In this document: one piece after another, positions 51,548 to 61,623 of the stretch
How the letters are laid out: each line of letters opens with the position of its first letter
Position numbering within the stretch: position 1 is the first letter of the stretch
Assembly (NCBI RefSeq): GCF_003264365.1
Contig: NZ_PYAK01000007.1
Location: 1 to 64,000 of the forward strand
DNA length: 64,000 nt
From: Micromonospora noduli
GTDB taxonomy: Bacteria; Actinomycetota; Actinomycetes; Mycobacteriales; Micromonosporaceae
Reading direction: 5' to 3'
Notes under the pieces: model-generated
Told to the model about the DNA's origin: nothing
The model's database searches: none
What the model saw: only the letters and a program-made list of their open reading frames with translations
Translations under genes and position numbers: made by a program

Positions 51548-52201
51548 GTGACCCTGCACCCGTCAAGCGGCGACCCCTACCGGTTCGGCACCGAGGCGTT
51601 CTACGCCGCGCTCGGCCGGGCGTTCGTCGCCATGTGCGCGGTGGTCCCGTTTCTCTTTCTCATCGAGGCCGTCGACCAGGGTCTCGCGTTCGGCCTGGAC
51701 GCCACCGCCGGCATCATCCCGCAGCGCATCGACGGGCTGGACGGGGTCTTCTTCTCCCCGTTCCTGCACCACGGCTTCGACCACCTCTACAGCAACAGCA
51801 TCCCGCTGATCCTGCTGGGCACCTTCGTCCTCGCCGCCGGCGCCCGCCGTTTCCTCTGGTCGACCCTGGTCATCATCCTGGTCAGCGGGCTCGGCGTGTG
51901 GTTCACCGGCTCACCCAACTCGGTGGTGGTCGGCGCCAGCGGTGTCATCTTCGGCTACCTGGGCATCCTGCTGACCCGGGGCATCGTCGAGCGCAGCTGG
52001 TGGAACTTCGCTGTCTTCCTCCTGGTCGGCCTGCTCTACGGCTGGCAGCTGGTCGGCATCCTCCCCACCGATGAGCGAATCTCCTGGCAGGGGCACCTGT
52101 TCGGCCTGCTCGGCGGGGTGGTGGCGGCGGTCCTGTTCCGTCGGCGGCGGCCCGCCGTGGGCGGCCCGGACTACTCGGGCTCCACGCTCAGCCTGCCCTG
52201 A
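51548..52201 (+). CDS. Rhomboid-family intramembrane serine protease
   Basis: A 217-residue, six-helix membrane protease. Catalytic Ser131 lies in VVVGASGVIFGYLG (GxSG) and His183 in SWQGHLFGLLGGVVAAVLF. The L1-helix 2 region FFSPFLHHGFDHLYSNSIPLILLG has the usual H-x-x-x-H-x-x-x-N. It cleaves single-span substrates in the membrane; the substrate is unknown. Confidence 0.92.
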   Translation: MTLHPSSGDPYRFGTEAFYAALGRAFVAMCAVVPFLFLIEAVDQGLAFGLDATAGIIPQRIDGLDGVFFSPFLHHGFDHLYSNSIPLILLGTFVLAAGARRFLWSTLVIILVSGLGVWFTGSPNSVVVGASGVIFGYLGILLTRGIVERSWWNFAVFLLVGLLYGWQLVGILPTDERISWQGHLFGLLGGVVAAVLFRRRRPAVGGPDYSGSTLSLP

Positions 52202-52307
52202 GGCGATTCTCCGGCGTGCCTCTGGAAGGTGCTTGCCCGACCGTCGCCGCCCGCTTACGGTCGAGATCAGCACGCGTTGATCCGTGAGCGGAAAGCGACG
52301 GTACGCC

Positions 52308-53276
52308 ATGCGCGAGGTCGATGTCGCCGTGATCGGGGCCGGTCCGGCCGGCCTCTTCGCCGCGTACTACGCCGGGTTCCGAGGGCTGTCGGTGGCGGTG
52401 ATCGACGCGTTGCCCGAGCCAGGCGGTCAGGTCACCGCCATGTACCCGGAGAAGCTGATCCTCGACGTCGCCGGTTTCCCCGCGGTCAAGGGCCGCGACC
52501 TGGTGGCCAACCTGGTGGCCCAGGCGGCCCCGTTCGGTCCGCAGTACCTGCTCGGCACCCGGGCGGAGAAGCTCGCGTACGCCGACGGTCGCCCGGTGCT
52601 CGGCCTGGCCGGTGGCGAGCAGCTCGCGTGCGGCGCGATCGTGGTCACCGGCGGGCTCGGCAGCTTCAGCCCTCGGCCGTTGCCGTGCGCCGACGGCGCG
52701 CCCGGCTCGGGAATCGTCTACTTCGTGACCGAGCCGACCGAGCTGACCGATCGGGACGTGCTGATCGTCGGTGGCGGCGACTCCGCATTCGACTGGGCGC
52801 TGGCGCTGCAACCGCTGGCCAGGTCGGTGACCCTGGTGCACCGCCGGGAGAAGTTCCGGGCCCACGCCTCGACTGTCGCCCGGGTGCTGTCCCTGCCGGT
52901 GCGGGTGGTGGTCAACGCCGAGGTCACCAGGCTCCTCGGGGACGGCGTGGTGACCGGTGCCGAGGTGACCGTACGCGGCGGCGCTACCGAGACGTTGCCG
53001 GTGGACGTCGTGGTGGCCGCCCTCGGCTTCACGGCCGACCTGGGCCCGCTCGCCGAGTGGGGGCTACGGCTGGACCGCCGGCACATCCTGGTCGACAGCG
53101 CGATGGCCACGAACCTGCCCCGGGTCTTCGCGGCGGGTGACATCACCGAATACCCGGGCAAGGTCCGGCTGATCGCCACCGGCTTCGGTGAGGCGGCGAC
53201 GGCGGTCAACAACGCGGCCGTGGCCATCGACCCGAGCGCACACCTCTTCCCCGGGCACTCCTCCGACGCCGGCTGA
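52308..53276 (+). CDS. Ferredoxin-NADP reductase-like FAD oxidoreductase (YumC type)
   Basis: A 322-residue thioredoxin-reductase-fold flavoprotein without the redox CxxC. Motifs: VDVAVIGAGPAGLFAAYYAGFRGLSVAVIDALPEPGGQV, DVLIVGGGDSAFDWALAL (NADP), VFAAGDITEYPGKVRLIATGFGEAATAVNNA. This is the type 2 ferredoxin-NADP+ reductase layout of B. subtilis YumC. It links NADPH to a ferredoxin or flavodoxin. Start at ATG 52308 (GGAAAG upstream); TACGGT at 52257-52262 may be the -10. Confidence 0.88.
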   Translation: MREVDVAVIGAGPAGLFAAYYAGFRGLSVAVIDALPEPGGQVTAMYPEKLILDVAGFPAVKGRDLVANLVAQAAPFGPQYLLGTRAEKLAYADGRPVLGLAGGEQLACGAIVVTGGLGSFSPRPLPCADGAPGSGIVYFVTEPTELTDRDVLIVGGGDSAFDWALALQPLARSVTLVHRREKFRAHASTVARVLSLPVRVVVNAEVTRLLGDGVVTGAEVTVRGGATETLPVDVVVAALGFTADLGPLAEWGLRLDRRHILVDSAMATNLPRVFAAGDITEYPGKVRLIATGFGEAATAVNNAAVAIDPSAHLFPGHSSDAG

Positions 53277-53341
53277 GCGTCGGTATCGGACCCAGGCCGA
53301 CCTGAGTCCGCATCGAGACGGGTCGACCGGATCCTGAGGGC

Positions 53342-55024
53342 ATGACGGGTTCCGCGACACCGCAGGACGGCGCACCCACCACGCTTTCCTGGCTCTGCCA
53401 CCCCGCCAGCCTGTTCGCGCTGGTCCTGCTGCTGGTCAACGACCATGTGCTGAAGGGGGCCTTCCCCGGCCTGGTGACCGGCAAGCTGAGCGATATCGCC
53501 GGTCTGGTGCTCGCCCCGCCGCTGGTCGCGGTGCTGCTGACCCTCCTGGTGCCACGGCTGCCATCCCGGGCCGCCGCGGTGGCCGGCCTGGTCGCGGTGG
53601 GCGCCGGGTTCACTGTCGTCAAATCCAGCGGGTACGCCGCCGAACTCGCCTCCTCCGCCTGGACCGTGCTGGCCGGGCCGTCGCTGGTCCGGGCGGACTG
53701 GACCGACCTGCTCACCCTGCCGGCGCTCGGCTTGGCCTGGTGGAGTTGGACGCGGTCACGTCGCCGCCCGGTCCGCCAACGGACCGCCCGGCTGGTCCGG
53801 CTGCTGGTGGTGCTGCCACCGGCGGTGTTGGCGGTGGCCGCGACCAGCGTGATCCACTATCCGTACGCGGTGAGCACCGCTCTGCTCGACGGTCAGCCGG
53901 CCGTCTCGATCGGCTCGGGCTACGACAACGAGAGCTGGCCGGCCGAGCCGGCCGACGGCAACTGGTCGGTCAGTGCGGACGGGGGGACCACCTGGCGACC
54001 CGCCGAGGCCGCCGAGGAACAGCGGTTGTCCCGTCCAGAGGTCGGGCAGCGGCAGGCGTGCGTGCCGGCCCAGCCACAGCGGTGCTACCGGGCGGTCCCC
54101 GGTCACCTGCGGGTGGAGCAGAGCGACGACGCCGGTGCGACGTGGCAGAGAGTCTGGGAGGTGGCGGACGTGCGCCGCGAGGCGTTCGCCCGTCGGTTCG
54201 ACAGTCCGGGCGACATTCGCCGGCACTTCGCCTCCCGTGATCTCATCGTCTATCCCGCCGCCGACGGCGGCCACGAGGTGCTGGTCGCAAACGGCCGGGA
54301 CGGCTTCCTGCGCCGAGGGTCGGACGGCGGGTGGCGGCGGGCCGGCTTCCTCAGCCAGCGGGATTCACCTGAGGCACGCTCGGACGATGCACTCGTGCTG
54401 GAGGGCGGCGGCGGACCCGCCGGCCGCGGCACCGACGCGTTTCTCGCCTTCGCGCTCGCGCTGACCCTCGGTGTCACGGTCACCCTGCTCGCTGCCCACC
54501 TGGCGATCCGCCGCGGCGGAGGTCCACGCTGGTGGGGAATCGCCGGCAGCGGGGTGATGCTGGCAGTGGGGATCGTGCTGGCCCTGGCCTGGGAGCGCAA
54601 CGACGACTCAACGACATTCGATGCCCTGCTGGTCGTCGTTCTGCCCGCGTGCCTCCTGACGGCGGTGACCCTGGTCGTCCGAGCCTCCTATCAGGGGGCG
54701 CTGCCCCGGTGGATCAGGTGGGCCCTGACCGGGCTTCTGCTCACCGCCGTCCTGGCCGGGCTGCCGCTCATCGGTTGGCTGCACGGCACCCCGTCGCAGA
54801 CCCGGTTCGCGGTGCCGCTCGCCCTGTTGGGCGCGGTGCCGGGCGTGCTGCTGGCCACCCGGATCGCGGGGCTGGTGGACCCGGCCCGTGGGTTCGAGCG
54901 CCGGTACCCGCCGCGCCCGCCCTACCCGAATGCGCCCTACCCTCCGCGCCCGTCGGCGGTGCCTGATCCGCCCTACCCTCCGCAGCTCCGGCCGCCCTCC
55001 CCGCCACGGCTCCCGCCGGGCTGA
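53342..55024 (+). CDS. Large membrane protein with Asp-box region and proline-rich tail
   Basis: 560 residues: three or four N-terminal helices (LFALVLLLVNDHVLKGAF, AGLVLAPPLVAVLLTLLVP, LVVLPPAVLAVAATSV), an exported stretch (about 190-350) with two Asp-box-like motifs (SADGGTTW and SDDAGATW, S-x-D-x-G-x-T-W), four more C-terminal helices, and a Pro-rich tail with PPYP repeats. Asp boxes occur in beta-propeller sialidase-type and sortilin-like folds. No known family of this whole layout comes to mind. Confidence 0.65.
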   Translation: MTGSATPQDGAPTTLSWLCHPASLFALVLLLVNDHVLKGAFPGLVTGKLSDIAGLVLAPPLVAVLLTLLVPRLPSRAAAVAGLVAVGAGFTVVKSSGYAAELASSAWTVLAGPSLVRADWTDLLTLPALGLAWWSWTRSRRRPVRQRTARLVRLLVVLPPAVLAVAATSVIHYPYAVSTALLDGQPAVSIGSGYDNESWPAEPADGNWSVSADGGTTWRPAEAAEEQRLSRPEVGQRQACVPAQPQRCYRAVPGHLRVEQSDDAGATWQRVWEVADVRREAFARRFDSPGDIRRHFASRDLIVYPAADGGHEVLVANGRDGFLRRGSDGGWRRAGFLSQRDSPEARSDDALVLEGGGGPAGRGTDAFLAFALALTLGVTVTLLAAHLAIRRGGGPRWWGIAGSGVMLAVGIVLALAWERNDDSTTFDALLVVVLPACLLTAVTLVVRASYQGALPRWIRWALTGLLLTAVLAGLPLIGWLHGTPSQTRFAVPLALLGAVPGVLLATRIAGLVDPARGFERRYPPRPPYPNAPYPPRPSAVPDPPYPPQLRPPSPPRLPPG

Positions 55025-55045
55025 CCGTTCGGCGGACGGGCTTGG

Positions 55046-56017
55046 TCAGCGGCGGGCGGGTGGCGCCAGCGCGGCGACCAGCACCGCCACCATGGTCAGC
55101 GCCGCCCCGAGCAGGGTGTTCACACCGGGGTGCGAGGCCGCCGTGGGGAGGATCAGGTCCAGCAGGACGGCGCCCACGATCTGCCCGGCGATGGTGGCCA
55201 GGCCGAGCAGCAGCACACCGGTGAAGCGGACGATCGCGGCAGCGATCGCGATGAACACGATGCCGATCGGGCCGCCCAGGTAGAGCCACGGCTCGGTCGG
55301 CAGGTGGCCGCCGGGCCAGCCGCGTACGGCGATGTCGATCGCGAACGCGACGAGCAGGGTGACAGTGCCGACGGCGAAGTTGACAAGCGTGGCGGTCAAC
55401 GCACTGTCGGCCGCCGCCCGGACCCGGCCGTTGACGGCCTGCTGCCAGGCGATACCCACCCCGGCGAGCAGCGGTAGCAGGGCCAGCGCCAGCGCGCCCG
55501 GGTCGCCAAGACGGTCGCCGACCGCCAGGCCGACCGCCAGCACGGTGAGCACCGCGCCGGCCAGCCGCTGCCGGGTGACCGGCTGCCGGCCGGTCGGCCC
55601 GATCCCGGCCCGGTCCACGGCGAGGCTGCTGCCGGTCTGGCCGGCGACCACCGCCACGGTGAAGACCGCGACGCCCAACGTGCCGATGGTGAGGCCCTGG
55701 GTGGCCACCAGGAAGGCTCCGCACATCCCGCCGAGGCACTGCCAGGGCCGCAGCGTGCCGGTCCGCAGGGCCCGCCGCGTCGCGGCCAGCCCTCGCCGAC
55801 CACCGGGGGTCGCGGGCACCAGCACCAGCAGCACCAGCAGACCGACGCCGAACGAGACGACCGCGGCGGCGAAACCGTCGTCGAGGCGTACCCCCAGCTC
55901 GCCGTTGATTCGCGACTGCACCGCCACCGCGACCCCGGAGGCCGACGCCAGCGCGACGCCGGTGATCCGGCGGGCGGCCGACAGGGTCTGCGGGGTCGCC
56001 GTGTCGGTGGCTGTCAC
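55046..56017 (-). CDS. DMT-family (DUF606/YdcZ-like) transporter
   Basis: A 323-residue protein with ten helices in two homologous halves ([90 protein letters not shown]). The QxRINGxLG pattern repeated as QQAVNGRVR marks a fused DUF606 pair. Substrate unknown. The GTG at 56017 overlaps the glpX stop in a GTGA, so it is translated with glpX. Confidence 0.85.
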   Translation of the reverse strand: MTATDTATPQTLSAARRITGVALASASGVAVAVQSRINGELGVRLDDGFAAAVVSFGVGLLVLLVLVPATPGGRRGLAATRRALRTGTLRPWQCLGGMCGAFLVATQGLTIGTLGVAVFTVAVVAGQTGSSLAVDRAGIGPTGRQPVTRQRLAGAVLTVLAVGLAVGDRLGDPGALALALLPLLAGVGIAWQQAVNGRVRAAADSALTATLVNFAVGTVTLLVAFAIDIAVRGWPGGHLPTEPWLYLGGPIGIVFIAIAAAIVRFTGVLLLGLATIAGQIVGAVLLDLILPTAASHPGVNTLLGAALTMVAVLVAALAPPARR

Positions 56018-57045
56018 TCCTGCTCGGCCAGCGGACGACCATCGAAGTCGACAGCGGAGTAGAGCGCCAGCTTCTCCAGCCGGTGGTACGAGTCGATCAC
56101 CCGGATGGTGCCGCTCTTCGAGCGCATGACGATCGACTGGGTGTACGCGCCGCCCGCCCGGTAACGCACCCCGCGCAGGAGGTCGCCCGAGGTGACCCCG
56201 GTCGCCACGAAGAAGCAGTTGTCGCCGGTGACCAGATCGTCGGTGCCCAGCACCCGGTCCAGGTCGTGCCCGGCGGCGATCGCCTTCTCCCGCTCCTGCT
56301 CGTCGCGCGGCCACAGCTTGGCCTGCATCGCACCGCCCATGCACTTCAGCGCGCACGCGGAGATGATGCCCTCCGGGGTGCCGCCGATGCCCATCAGGAC
56401 GTCGACGTCCGACTCGCCCCGGGCCGCCGCGATGGAGCCCGCGATGTCGCCGTCGGAGATGAACCGGATCCCCGCCCCGGTGCGACGGATCTGTGCGACC
56501 AGGTCGTCGTGACGGCTCCGGTCCAGCACGCAGACGGTCACCTCGGAGACGTCGGTGCCCTTGACCTTGGCGATCCGGCGCAGGTTCTCCGCCACGCCGG
56601 CGTTGATGTCGATCACGTCGGCGTACGCCGGCCCGACGGCGAGCTTCTCCATGTAGAAAACGGCGCTGGGGTCGAACATCGCACCGCGCTCGGAGACGGC
56701 GAGCACCGCCACCGCGTTCGGCATGCCCTTGCTCATCAGGGTGGTGCCGTCCACCGGGTCGACGGCGACGTCCACCTCCGGGCCTGTGCCGTCGCCGACG
56801 TGTTCGCCGTTGAAGAGCATCGGGGCGTTGTCCTTCTCGCCCTCGCCGATCACCACCACACCGCGCATCTGGATCGAGTTGATCAGCTTGCGCATCGCGT
56901 CGACCGCGGCTCCGTCGCCGCCCTCCTTGTCGCCCCGGCCGACCCACCGGCCGGCGGCCATCGCCGCGGCCTCGGTGACCCGGACCAGGTCGAGGGCAAG
57001 GTTTCGGTCGAGATCCTGTGGGATCCGCGTCCTGGTGTTCGTCAT
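56014..57045 (-). CDS. glpX: Class II fructose-1,6-bisphosphatase
   Basis: A 343-residue GlpX-type phosphatase: [76 protein letters not shown] (metal-binding D-P-V-D-G-T-T), [24 protein letters not shown]. In actinobacteria GlpX is the main gluconeogenic FBPase. ATG 57045 follows GAGGAGGAG. It is divergent from a DUF4245 gene, a common arrangement. Confidence 0.93.
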   Translation of the reverse strand: MTNTRTRIPQDLDRNLALDLVRVTEAAAMAAGRWVGRGDKEGGDGAAVDAMRKLINSIQMRGVVVIGEGEKDNAPMLFNGEHVGDGTGPEVDVAVDPVDGTTLMSKGMPNAVAVLAVSERGAMFDPSAVFYMEKLAVGPAYADVIDINAGVAENLRRIAKVKGTDVSEVTVCVLDRSRHDDLVAQIRRTGAGIRFISDGDIAGSIAAARGESDVDVLMGIGGTPEGIISACALKCMGGAMQAKLWPRDEQEREKAIAAGHDLDRVLGTDDLVTGDNCFFVATGVTSGDLLRGVRYRAGGAYTQSIVMRSKSGTIRVIDSYHRLEKLALYSAVDFDGRPLAEQE

Positions 57046-57204
57046 GACGGCTACTCCTCCTCGCGACGGTGCGGGGACGACCGGCGGCGGGGAGGCCCCC
57101 ACTGACGGCTTTGTCGCTGATCCTCACACGATGGCCGACCGGGCGTCGGCGCGGGGCGGTGATGGCCCGGATACCGCCGGTCGGGCGGCTGCGAAGATAA
57201 GGGG

Positions 57205-57852
57205 GTGGAACCCGCACAGCCAGCCGACCGCGTACCCGCCGACCGCACGCCGCCCGACGGTCAGCCGCCGGCCGACGTCCCCGCCGGCCGCGGTGGTGAG
57301 CCCGCCGCGACCGACCCGACCCCACCGCCGCCGGCGGTGTCCGGCAAGTCCGAGCGGTCGCCGAAGGACATGGCGATCTCGCTGCTGGTGCTGCTCGTCC
57401 CGATCGCGCTGCTGCTGGCGTTCTACCGGGGATTCCTCGGCGGCGACCAGGCCGCCACCGTCGATCCGGCGCCCGCCATCGAGCAGGCACGTTCGGCGAA
57501 CGTCTTTCCGGTGAGCCAGCCGCAGGGGCTCGGCGGCGACTGGAAGACGGTGAGCGCCCGCTACCAGACCGTCGAGGACGGTGCGAACCTGCGACTCGGC
57601 TACCTCACGCCGGAGGGGCGGGGCGTCCAACTGCTGCAGAGCAGCGTCCCGGCGGACCGCCTGCTCCCCGCCGAGCTGACCAGTCAGGGCCAGCCACAGG
57701 GCCCCACCGAGCTGGCCGGGCGCACCTGGCAGCTCTACACGGCCCGGGGAAACCAGCAGGCGCTGGTCCTGCTGGAGCCGACCCGCACGGTGATCGTCGT
57801 CGGCGACGCCCGGGACAACGAACTCCGCGAACTGGCCGGCTCGCTGCGCTGA
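57205..57852 (+). CDS. DUF4245 membrane-anchored protein
   Basis: A 215-residue protein: Pro-rich cytoplasmic N terminus (residues 1-50), one membrane helix (MAISLLVLLVPIALLLAFYRGF), then an external domain (EQARSANVFPVSQPQGLGGDWKTVSARYQTVEDGANLRLGYLTPEGRGVQLLQS...) typical of DUF4245, often encoded next to glpX. Function unknown. The GTG at 57205 gives VEPAQPADRVP. Confidence 0.82.
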   Translation: MEPAQPADRVPADRTPPDGQPPADVPAGRGGEPAATDPTPPPPAVSGKSERSPKDMAISLLVLLVPIALLLAFYRGFLGGDQAATVDPAPAIEQARSANVFPVSQPQGLGGDWKTVSARYQTVEDGANLRLGYLTPEGRGVQLLQSSVPADRLLPAELTSQGQPQGPTELAGRTWQLYTARGNQQALVLLEPTRTVIVVGDARDNELRELAGSLR

Positions 57853-58056
57853 CCGACCCGGTGGTTCGGCCCCGCTGGCGCCGAATCTGGGCAACAGGCC
57901 CGAAGGGTGATTGTCCGACCCGTCGACAGGGAACAAGGAGGGTGTGATCCGGGCGCGCTGTTCGGCCCGGGTCGCGCGACGCAGCCGACGGTGCTGCTGC
58001 GTCGCCCGGTTTCCGGCGCCGTCCAGGTCGTCGGGTGACCCCCTTGGGAGACACGT
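57853..58056. other. Intergenic region before LprAFG-type lipoprotein gene
   Basis: About 200 bp. GGCCCGAAGG, GGCCCGGGTCGCGCGACGC and similar GC stretches are present; I see no convincing promoter or regulator site, only a GGGAGA ribosome site before ATG 58057. Confidence 0.4.
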
Positions 58057-58908
58057 ATGACTGTTCGACGACTCGGCGCCGGCCTGGTAGCCGCCGCTCT
58101 GATCACGCCCGCACTGGCCGCCTGCGCCAGCGGAACCGGCACCGGCACCGCCGGATCGACGCCGTCCCCGACGGTGAGTGCGTCCGGCACGGCGAGCCCG
58201 TCCGGTGCCCCGGTGGCGGGTGACGCCAAGCAGGCCCTGCTCGACTCCACCAAGGAGATCAGCAACGGGAACTTCCGGTTCACCCTGGCCGGCGCCGGCT
58301 CGACGGCGGAAGGGCTGGTGCACCAGCCGAGCCAGAGCGCGGCGATGAAGATCGCGATCGGTGGCCCCTCGGCTGACCTGGCGATGAAGCTCGACGTGGT
58401 CCACTTCAAGCCGGACAGCTGGGTCAAGCTGGAGCTGAGCGGCCCCACCGCCGACAGCCTGCCCGCCATCAAACAGCTCAACCTCGGCAAGTACCAGCAC
58501 CTTGACCAGAACCGGATCAAGGGCAACCGCAACCTCGGCTTCGACTTCGAGAAGGTCGACCCGGCCGGTAGCGCGGTGCTCACCCAGGGCATCACCGAGG
58601 TCCGCAGCACCGGCACCGGCGCGTACGCCGGCACCATCGACGTCACCAAGGCCGCCGAGGCGGGCTCGTTGAACGCCGCCACGATCGCCGCGCTGGGCAC
58701 CCAGGCGAAGACCGTCCCTTTCACCGCGAAGGTGGACCCGCAGGGCCGGCTCAGCGAGCTGGTGCTGCAGTTGCCGGCCGCCGGGCAGACCGCCGCCCAG
58801 GAGGTCAAGATGACCTACTCCGACTACGGTGCCGCCACCGCCGCGCAGAAGCCGCCGGCGGACCAGGTCGTCGAGGCGCCCGCCGAGCTGTACAGCCTGT
58901 TCAACTGA
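58057..58908 (+). CDS. LppX/LprA/LprF/LprG-family lipoprotein
   Basis: A 283-residue lipoprotein: signal LGAGLVAAALITPALAAC with lipobox LAAC, a Ser/Thr/Pro linker, then a LppX_LprAFG domain (KQALLDSTKEISNGNFRFTLAGAGSTAEGLVHQPSQSAAMKIAIGGPSADLAMKLDVVHFKPDSWVKLELSG...). These fold into a half-barrel that carries lipids or glycolipids across the envelope in mycobacteria. A terminator follows at 58917. Confidence 0.88.
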   Translation: MTVRRLGAGLVAAALITPALAACASGTGTGTAGSTPSPTVSASGTASPSGAPVAGDAKQALLDSTKEISNGNFRFTLAGAGSTAEGLVHQPSQSAAMKIAIGGPSADLAMKLDVVHFKPDSWVKLELSGPTADSLPAIKQLNLGKYQHLDQNRIKGNRNLGFDFEKVDPAGSAVLTQGITEVRSTGTGAYAGTIDVTKAAEAGSLNAATIAALGTQAKTVPFTAKVDPQGRLSELVLQLPAAGQTAAQEVKMTYSDYGAATAAQKPPADQVVEAPAELYSLFN

Positions 58909-58916
58909 CGTACCGA

Positions 58917-58942
58917 GGTGGGGCGGCTCCGGCCGCCCCACC
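58917..58942. terminator. 11-bp hairpin terminator between convergent genes
   Basis: GGTGGGGCGGC, loop TCCG, GCCGCCCCACC. It can stop transcription from both the lipoprotein gene and xseAB. Confidence 0.75.
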
Positions 58943-58951
58943 GGCGGTCGG

Positions 58952-59173
58952 TCAGGAAGTGGGCTCCTGCCGGGCGGCGTCGATCCGCGCCCGCGCACCA
59001 TCCAGCCAGCGTTGACAGATCACCGCCAGCGCCTCGCCGCGCTCCCAGAGCGCCAGCGACTCCTCCAGTGACGTGCCGCCGGCCTCCAGCCGCTCCACCA
59101 CCGAGGCCAGCTCGGCGCGGGCCTGTTCGTAACTGAGCCGTTCGTCCGGCCCGGCCTTCGTGTCGTCAGTCAT
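58952..59173 (-). CDS. xseB: Exodeoxyribonuclease VII small subunit
   Basis: A 73-residue protein: LSYEQARAELASVVERLEAGGTSLEESLALWERGEALAVICQRWLDGARARIDAA is the full XseB helical pattern. It complexes with XseA to form Exo VII, which degrades single-stranded DNA from both ends. ATG 59173 follows GAAGG; ATG 59182 or 59218 are alternatives. It starts 46 bp after the xseA stop. Confidence 0.92.
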   Translation of the reverse strand: MTDDTKAGPDERLSYEQARAELASVVERLEAGGTSLEESLALWERGEALAVICQRWLDGARARIDAARQEPTS

Positions 59174-59218
59174 CGCCTTCATCTCAGCACACCGCTCCCC
59201 ACCGCGCCGCGTCGCCAC

Positions 59219-60451
59219 TCAGCCATCGACCGTGGCGGCCAGCTCGCCGTCGGCCAGTCGTACCCGCAGCGGGTCGCCCTTACCGACCTCCGCCGCCGCG
59301 CGGACCACGTGGCCGTCCGCGCGCTGCACGATCGCGTACCCCCGGTCGAGGGTGGCGGCGGGGGAGAGGGCGCGCAGCCGCGCGAGGGTGTGCCGCAGGT
59401 CATCCTCGGCGGCCGCGAGCCGGTGCTCCAGGCAGCGGCCGGCCCGTTGGCGCAACGCGGCCAGCTCGGTGGCCCGATGCTCCACCATCACCTGGGGCCG
59501 GGCCAGCACCGGCCGCGAACGCAGCCCGTCGAGCCGGTGCGTCTCCCGGTCGACCAGGTTGCGCACCGCCCGTTCGAGGCGGTGCCGGGCCTGACCGATG
59601 AGGCGTACCTCCTCGGTGAGGTCGGGGACGACCCGCTTCGCCGCGTCGGTCGGGGTGGAGGCACGGACGTCGGCGACGTAGTCGATCAAGGGCGCGTCCG
59701 TCTCGTGGCCGATCGCGCTGACCACCGGCGTACGACAGCCGAACACCGCGCGGCAGAGCGCCTCGTCGGAGAAGGGCAGCAAATCTTCGATGCCGCCGCC
59801 ACCCCGGGCGATGATGATCACGTCGATGCTCGGGTCGGCGTCCAGCACCTTGAGCGCGTCGACGATCTGTGGCACCGCGGACGGGCCCTGCACGGCCACG
59901 TTGACAGTCCGGAACTCCACCGCCGGCCAGCGCCGCCGGGTATTTGTCAGCACGTCCCGCTCCGCCGCCGACGCGCGGCCGGTGATGAGCCCGATCCGGC
60001 CGGGCAGGAACGGCAGTCGACGCTTGCGGGCGCGGTCGAAGAGCCCCTCGGCGGCGAGCAGCTTCTTGAGCTTCTCCAGTCGGGCCAGCAACTCCCCGAG
60101 CCCCACCTGGCGAATCTCGTCGGCCCGCAGGCTCAGCGTGCCCCGGGCGGCGTAGAACTCGGGCTTGGCGTGCAGCACCACACGTGCGCCCTCGCGTAGC
60201 TCTGGCGCGCCGGAGTCCAGGACGTCCCGGTTGGTGGTGACGGTCAGGCTCAGGTCGGCCGACGGGTCACGCAGGGTGAGGAAGACAGTGCTGGCCCCGG
60301 GGCGGCGGCTGATCTGCGCCACCTGCCCGTCCACCCACACCCAGCCCAGCTTGGCGATCCAGGCCCCCACCTTCTGGCTGACCACCCGTACCGGCCAAGG
60401 CTCCTCAGCGCTGCTGGCCCCGCCGCTTCCCACCCGCCCACCCTCGCTCAC
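59219..60451 (-). CDS. xseA: Exodeoxyribonuclease VII large subunit
   Basis: A 410-residue XseA: N-terminal OB fold ([55 protein letters not shown]), catalytic core ([81 protein letters not shown]), then coiled-coil C terminus. The GTG at 60451 lies 6 nt after TAGGGT (60458-60463), leaderless. It is divergent from ispH, with a long palindrome between. Confidence 0.93.
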   Translation of the reverse strand: MSEGGRVGSGGASSAEEPWPVRVVSQKVGAWIAKLGWVWVDGQVAQISRRPGASTVFLTLRDPSADLSLTVTTNRDVLDSGAPELREGARVVLHAKPEFYAARGTLSLRADEIRQVGLGELLARLEKLKKLLAAEGLFDRARKRRLPFLPGRIGLITGRASAAERDVLTNTRRRWPAVEFRTVNVAVQGPSAVPQIVDALKVLDADPSIDVIIIARGGGGIEDLLPFSDEALCRAVFGCRTPVVSAIGHETDAPLIDYVADVRASTPTDAAKRVVPDLTEEVRLIGQARHRLERAVRNLVDRETHRLDGLRSRPVLARPQVMVEHRATELAALRQRAGRCLEHRLAAAEDDLRHTLARLRALSPAATLDRGYAIVQRADGHVVRAAAEVGKGDPLRVRLADGELAATVDG

Positions 60452-60470
60452 CCGCCCACCCTACGGACCT

Positions 60471-60538
60471 CCCCGGTGATCAAGAGGTTTGCGTCGGCGC
60501 TGGGCGCGTTTCTGACGCAAACCTCTTGATCACCGGGG
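60471..60538. repeat. 25-bp perfect palindrome arms between divergent xseA and ispH
   Basis: The left arm (60471-60495; core GGTGATCAAGAGGTTTGCG) is perfectly complementary to the right arm (60514-60538) around an 18-nt loop. It starts 8 bp beyond the xseA -10 and ends 46 bp before the ispH -10. As both genes point away, it cannot serve as their terminator. Its core resembles the palindrome at 15363 (TGATCATGAGGTTA). Confidence 0.9.
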
Positions 60539-60583
60539 GCTGGGGGTGGGTTGCGGGCCGGTGCCGGGCTGCGGGGTGGCACG

Positions 60584-60589
60584 TACGAT
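60584..60589 (+). promoter_or_regulatory. -10 hexamer of ispH
   Basis: TACGAT, 6 nt before the GTG at 60596. Confidence 0.55.
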
Positions 60590-60595
60590 GGGGTG

Positions 60596-61582
60596 GTGAC
60601 TGAGGCTCAGGCGACTCACCGGACCGGCAAGCGCGTGCTCCTGGCCAAGCCCCGCGGCTACTGCGCGGGTGTCGACCGCGCGGTGCAGACCGTGGAGGAG
60701 GCGCTGAAGCTCTACGGCGCTCCGATCTACGTGCGCAAGCAGATCGTGCACAACAAGCACGTGGTGCAGACCCTGGAGGCCCAGGGCGCGATCTTCGTGG
60801 AGGAGAACGAGGAGGTGCCGGAGGGCGCCACCGTCGTCTTCTCCGCGCACGGTGTGGCGCCGGAGGTCCACGAGCAGGCCAAGGCGCGGTCGCTCAAGGC
60901 GATCGACGCGACCTGCCCGCTGGTCACCAAGGTGCACCACGAGGCGCGGCGCTTCGCGGCCGAGGACTACGACATCCTGCTCATCGGCCACGAGGGGCAC
61001 GAAGAGGTCATCGGCACCGCCGGTGAGGCCCCCGCGCACATCCAACTGGTGGACGGCCCGGACGGCGCCGACAAGATCACCGTACGTGATCCGGAGAAGG
61101 TGGTCTGGCTCTCCCAGACCACGCTCTCGGTCGACGAGACGCTGGAGACGGTGGCCCGCCTCAAGCAGCGGCTGCCGCTGTTGCAGTCCCCACCCAGCGA
61201 CGACATCTGCTACGCCACCTCCAACCGGCAGCACGTGGTCAAGGAGATCGCCGCCGACTGTGACGTGGTGATCGTGGTCGGCTCGACGAACTCCTCCAAC
61301 TCGGTCCGCCTGGTCGAGGTCGCCCTGGACGCCGGCGCCCGCGCCGGTCACCTGGTCGACTTCGCGCACGAGATCGACGACGCCTGGCTGGAGGGGGCCA
61401 CCACGGTCGGCCTGACCTCGGGCGCGAGTGTCCCGGACGACCTGGTCCAGGAGGTGCTGGTCCACCTCGCCGCCCGTGGCTTCGCCGACGTCGAGGAGAT
61501 CACCACCGCCAACGAGCGGCTCACGTTCTCGCTTCCGCAGGAGCTGAGGCGGGACATGAAGGCCGCTGCGGCGCGCGGCTGA
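60596..61582 (+). CDS. ispH: 4-hydroxy-3-methylbut-2-enyl diphosphate reductase
   Basis: A 328-residue IspH (LytB): [4Fe-4S] Cys in [26 protein letters not shown] and [12 protein letters not shown]; active-site His in VHNKHVV and SAHGVAPE; ending region [14 protein letters not shown]. It makes IPP and DMAPP in the last step of the MEP pathway, feeding the cis-prenyltransferase and quinone pathways. The GTG at 60596 fits the -10 and family start better than upstream TTG or GTG codons. Confidence 0.95.
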   Translation: MTEAQATHRTGKRVLLAKPRGYCAGVDRAVQTVEEALKLYGAPIYVRKQIVHNKHVVQTLEAQGAIFVEENEEVPEGATVVFSAHGVAPEVHEQAKARSLKAIDATCPLVTKVHHEARRFAAEDYDILLIGHEGHEEVIGTAGEAPAHIQLVDGPDGADKITVRDPEKVVWLSQTTLSVDETLETVARLKQRLPLLQSPPSDDICYATSNRQHVVKEIAADCDVVIVVGSTNSSNSVRLVEVALDAGARAGHLVDFAHEIDDAWLEGATTVGLTSGASVPDDLVQEVLVHLAARGFADVEEITTANERLTFSLPQELRRDMKAAAARG

Positions 61583-61623
61583 AGCGCGGGAACGAACTCG
61601 GGTCGGCGTACGTCAGATTCGGC

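Noticed and set aside
55046-57490. An 814-residue open frame on the minus strand
   Set aside because: Only the last 323 residues (DMT transporter) are real; the remainder is the antisense-frame shadow of glpX.
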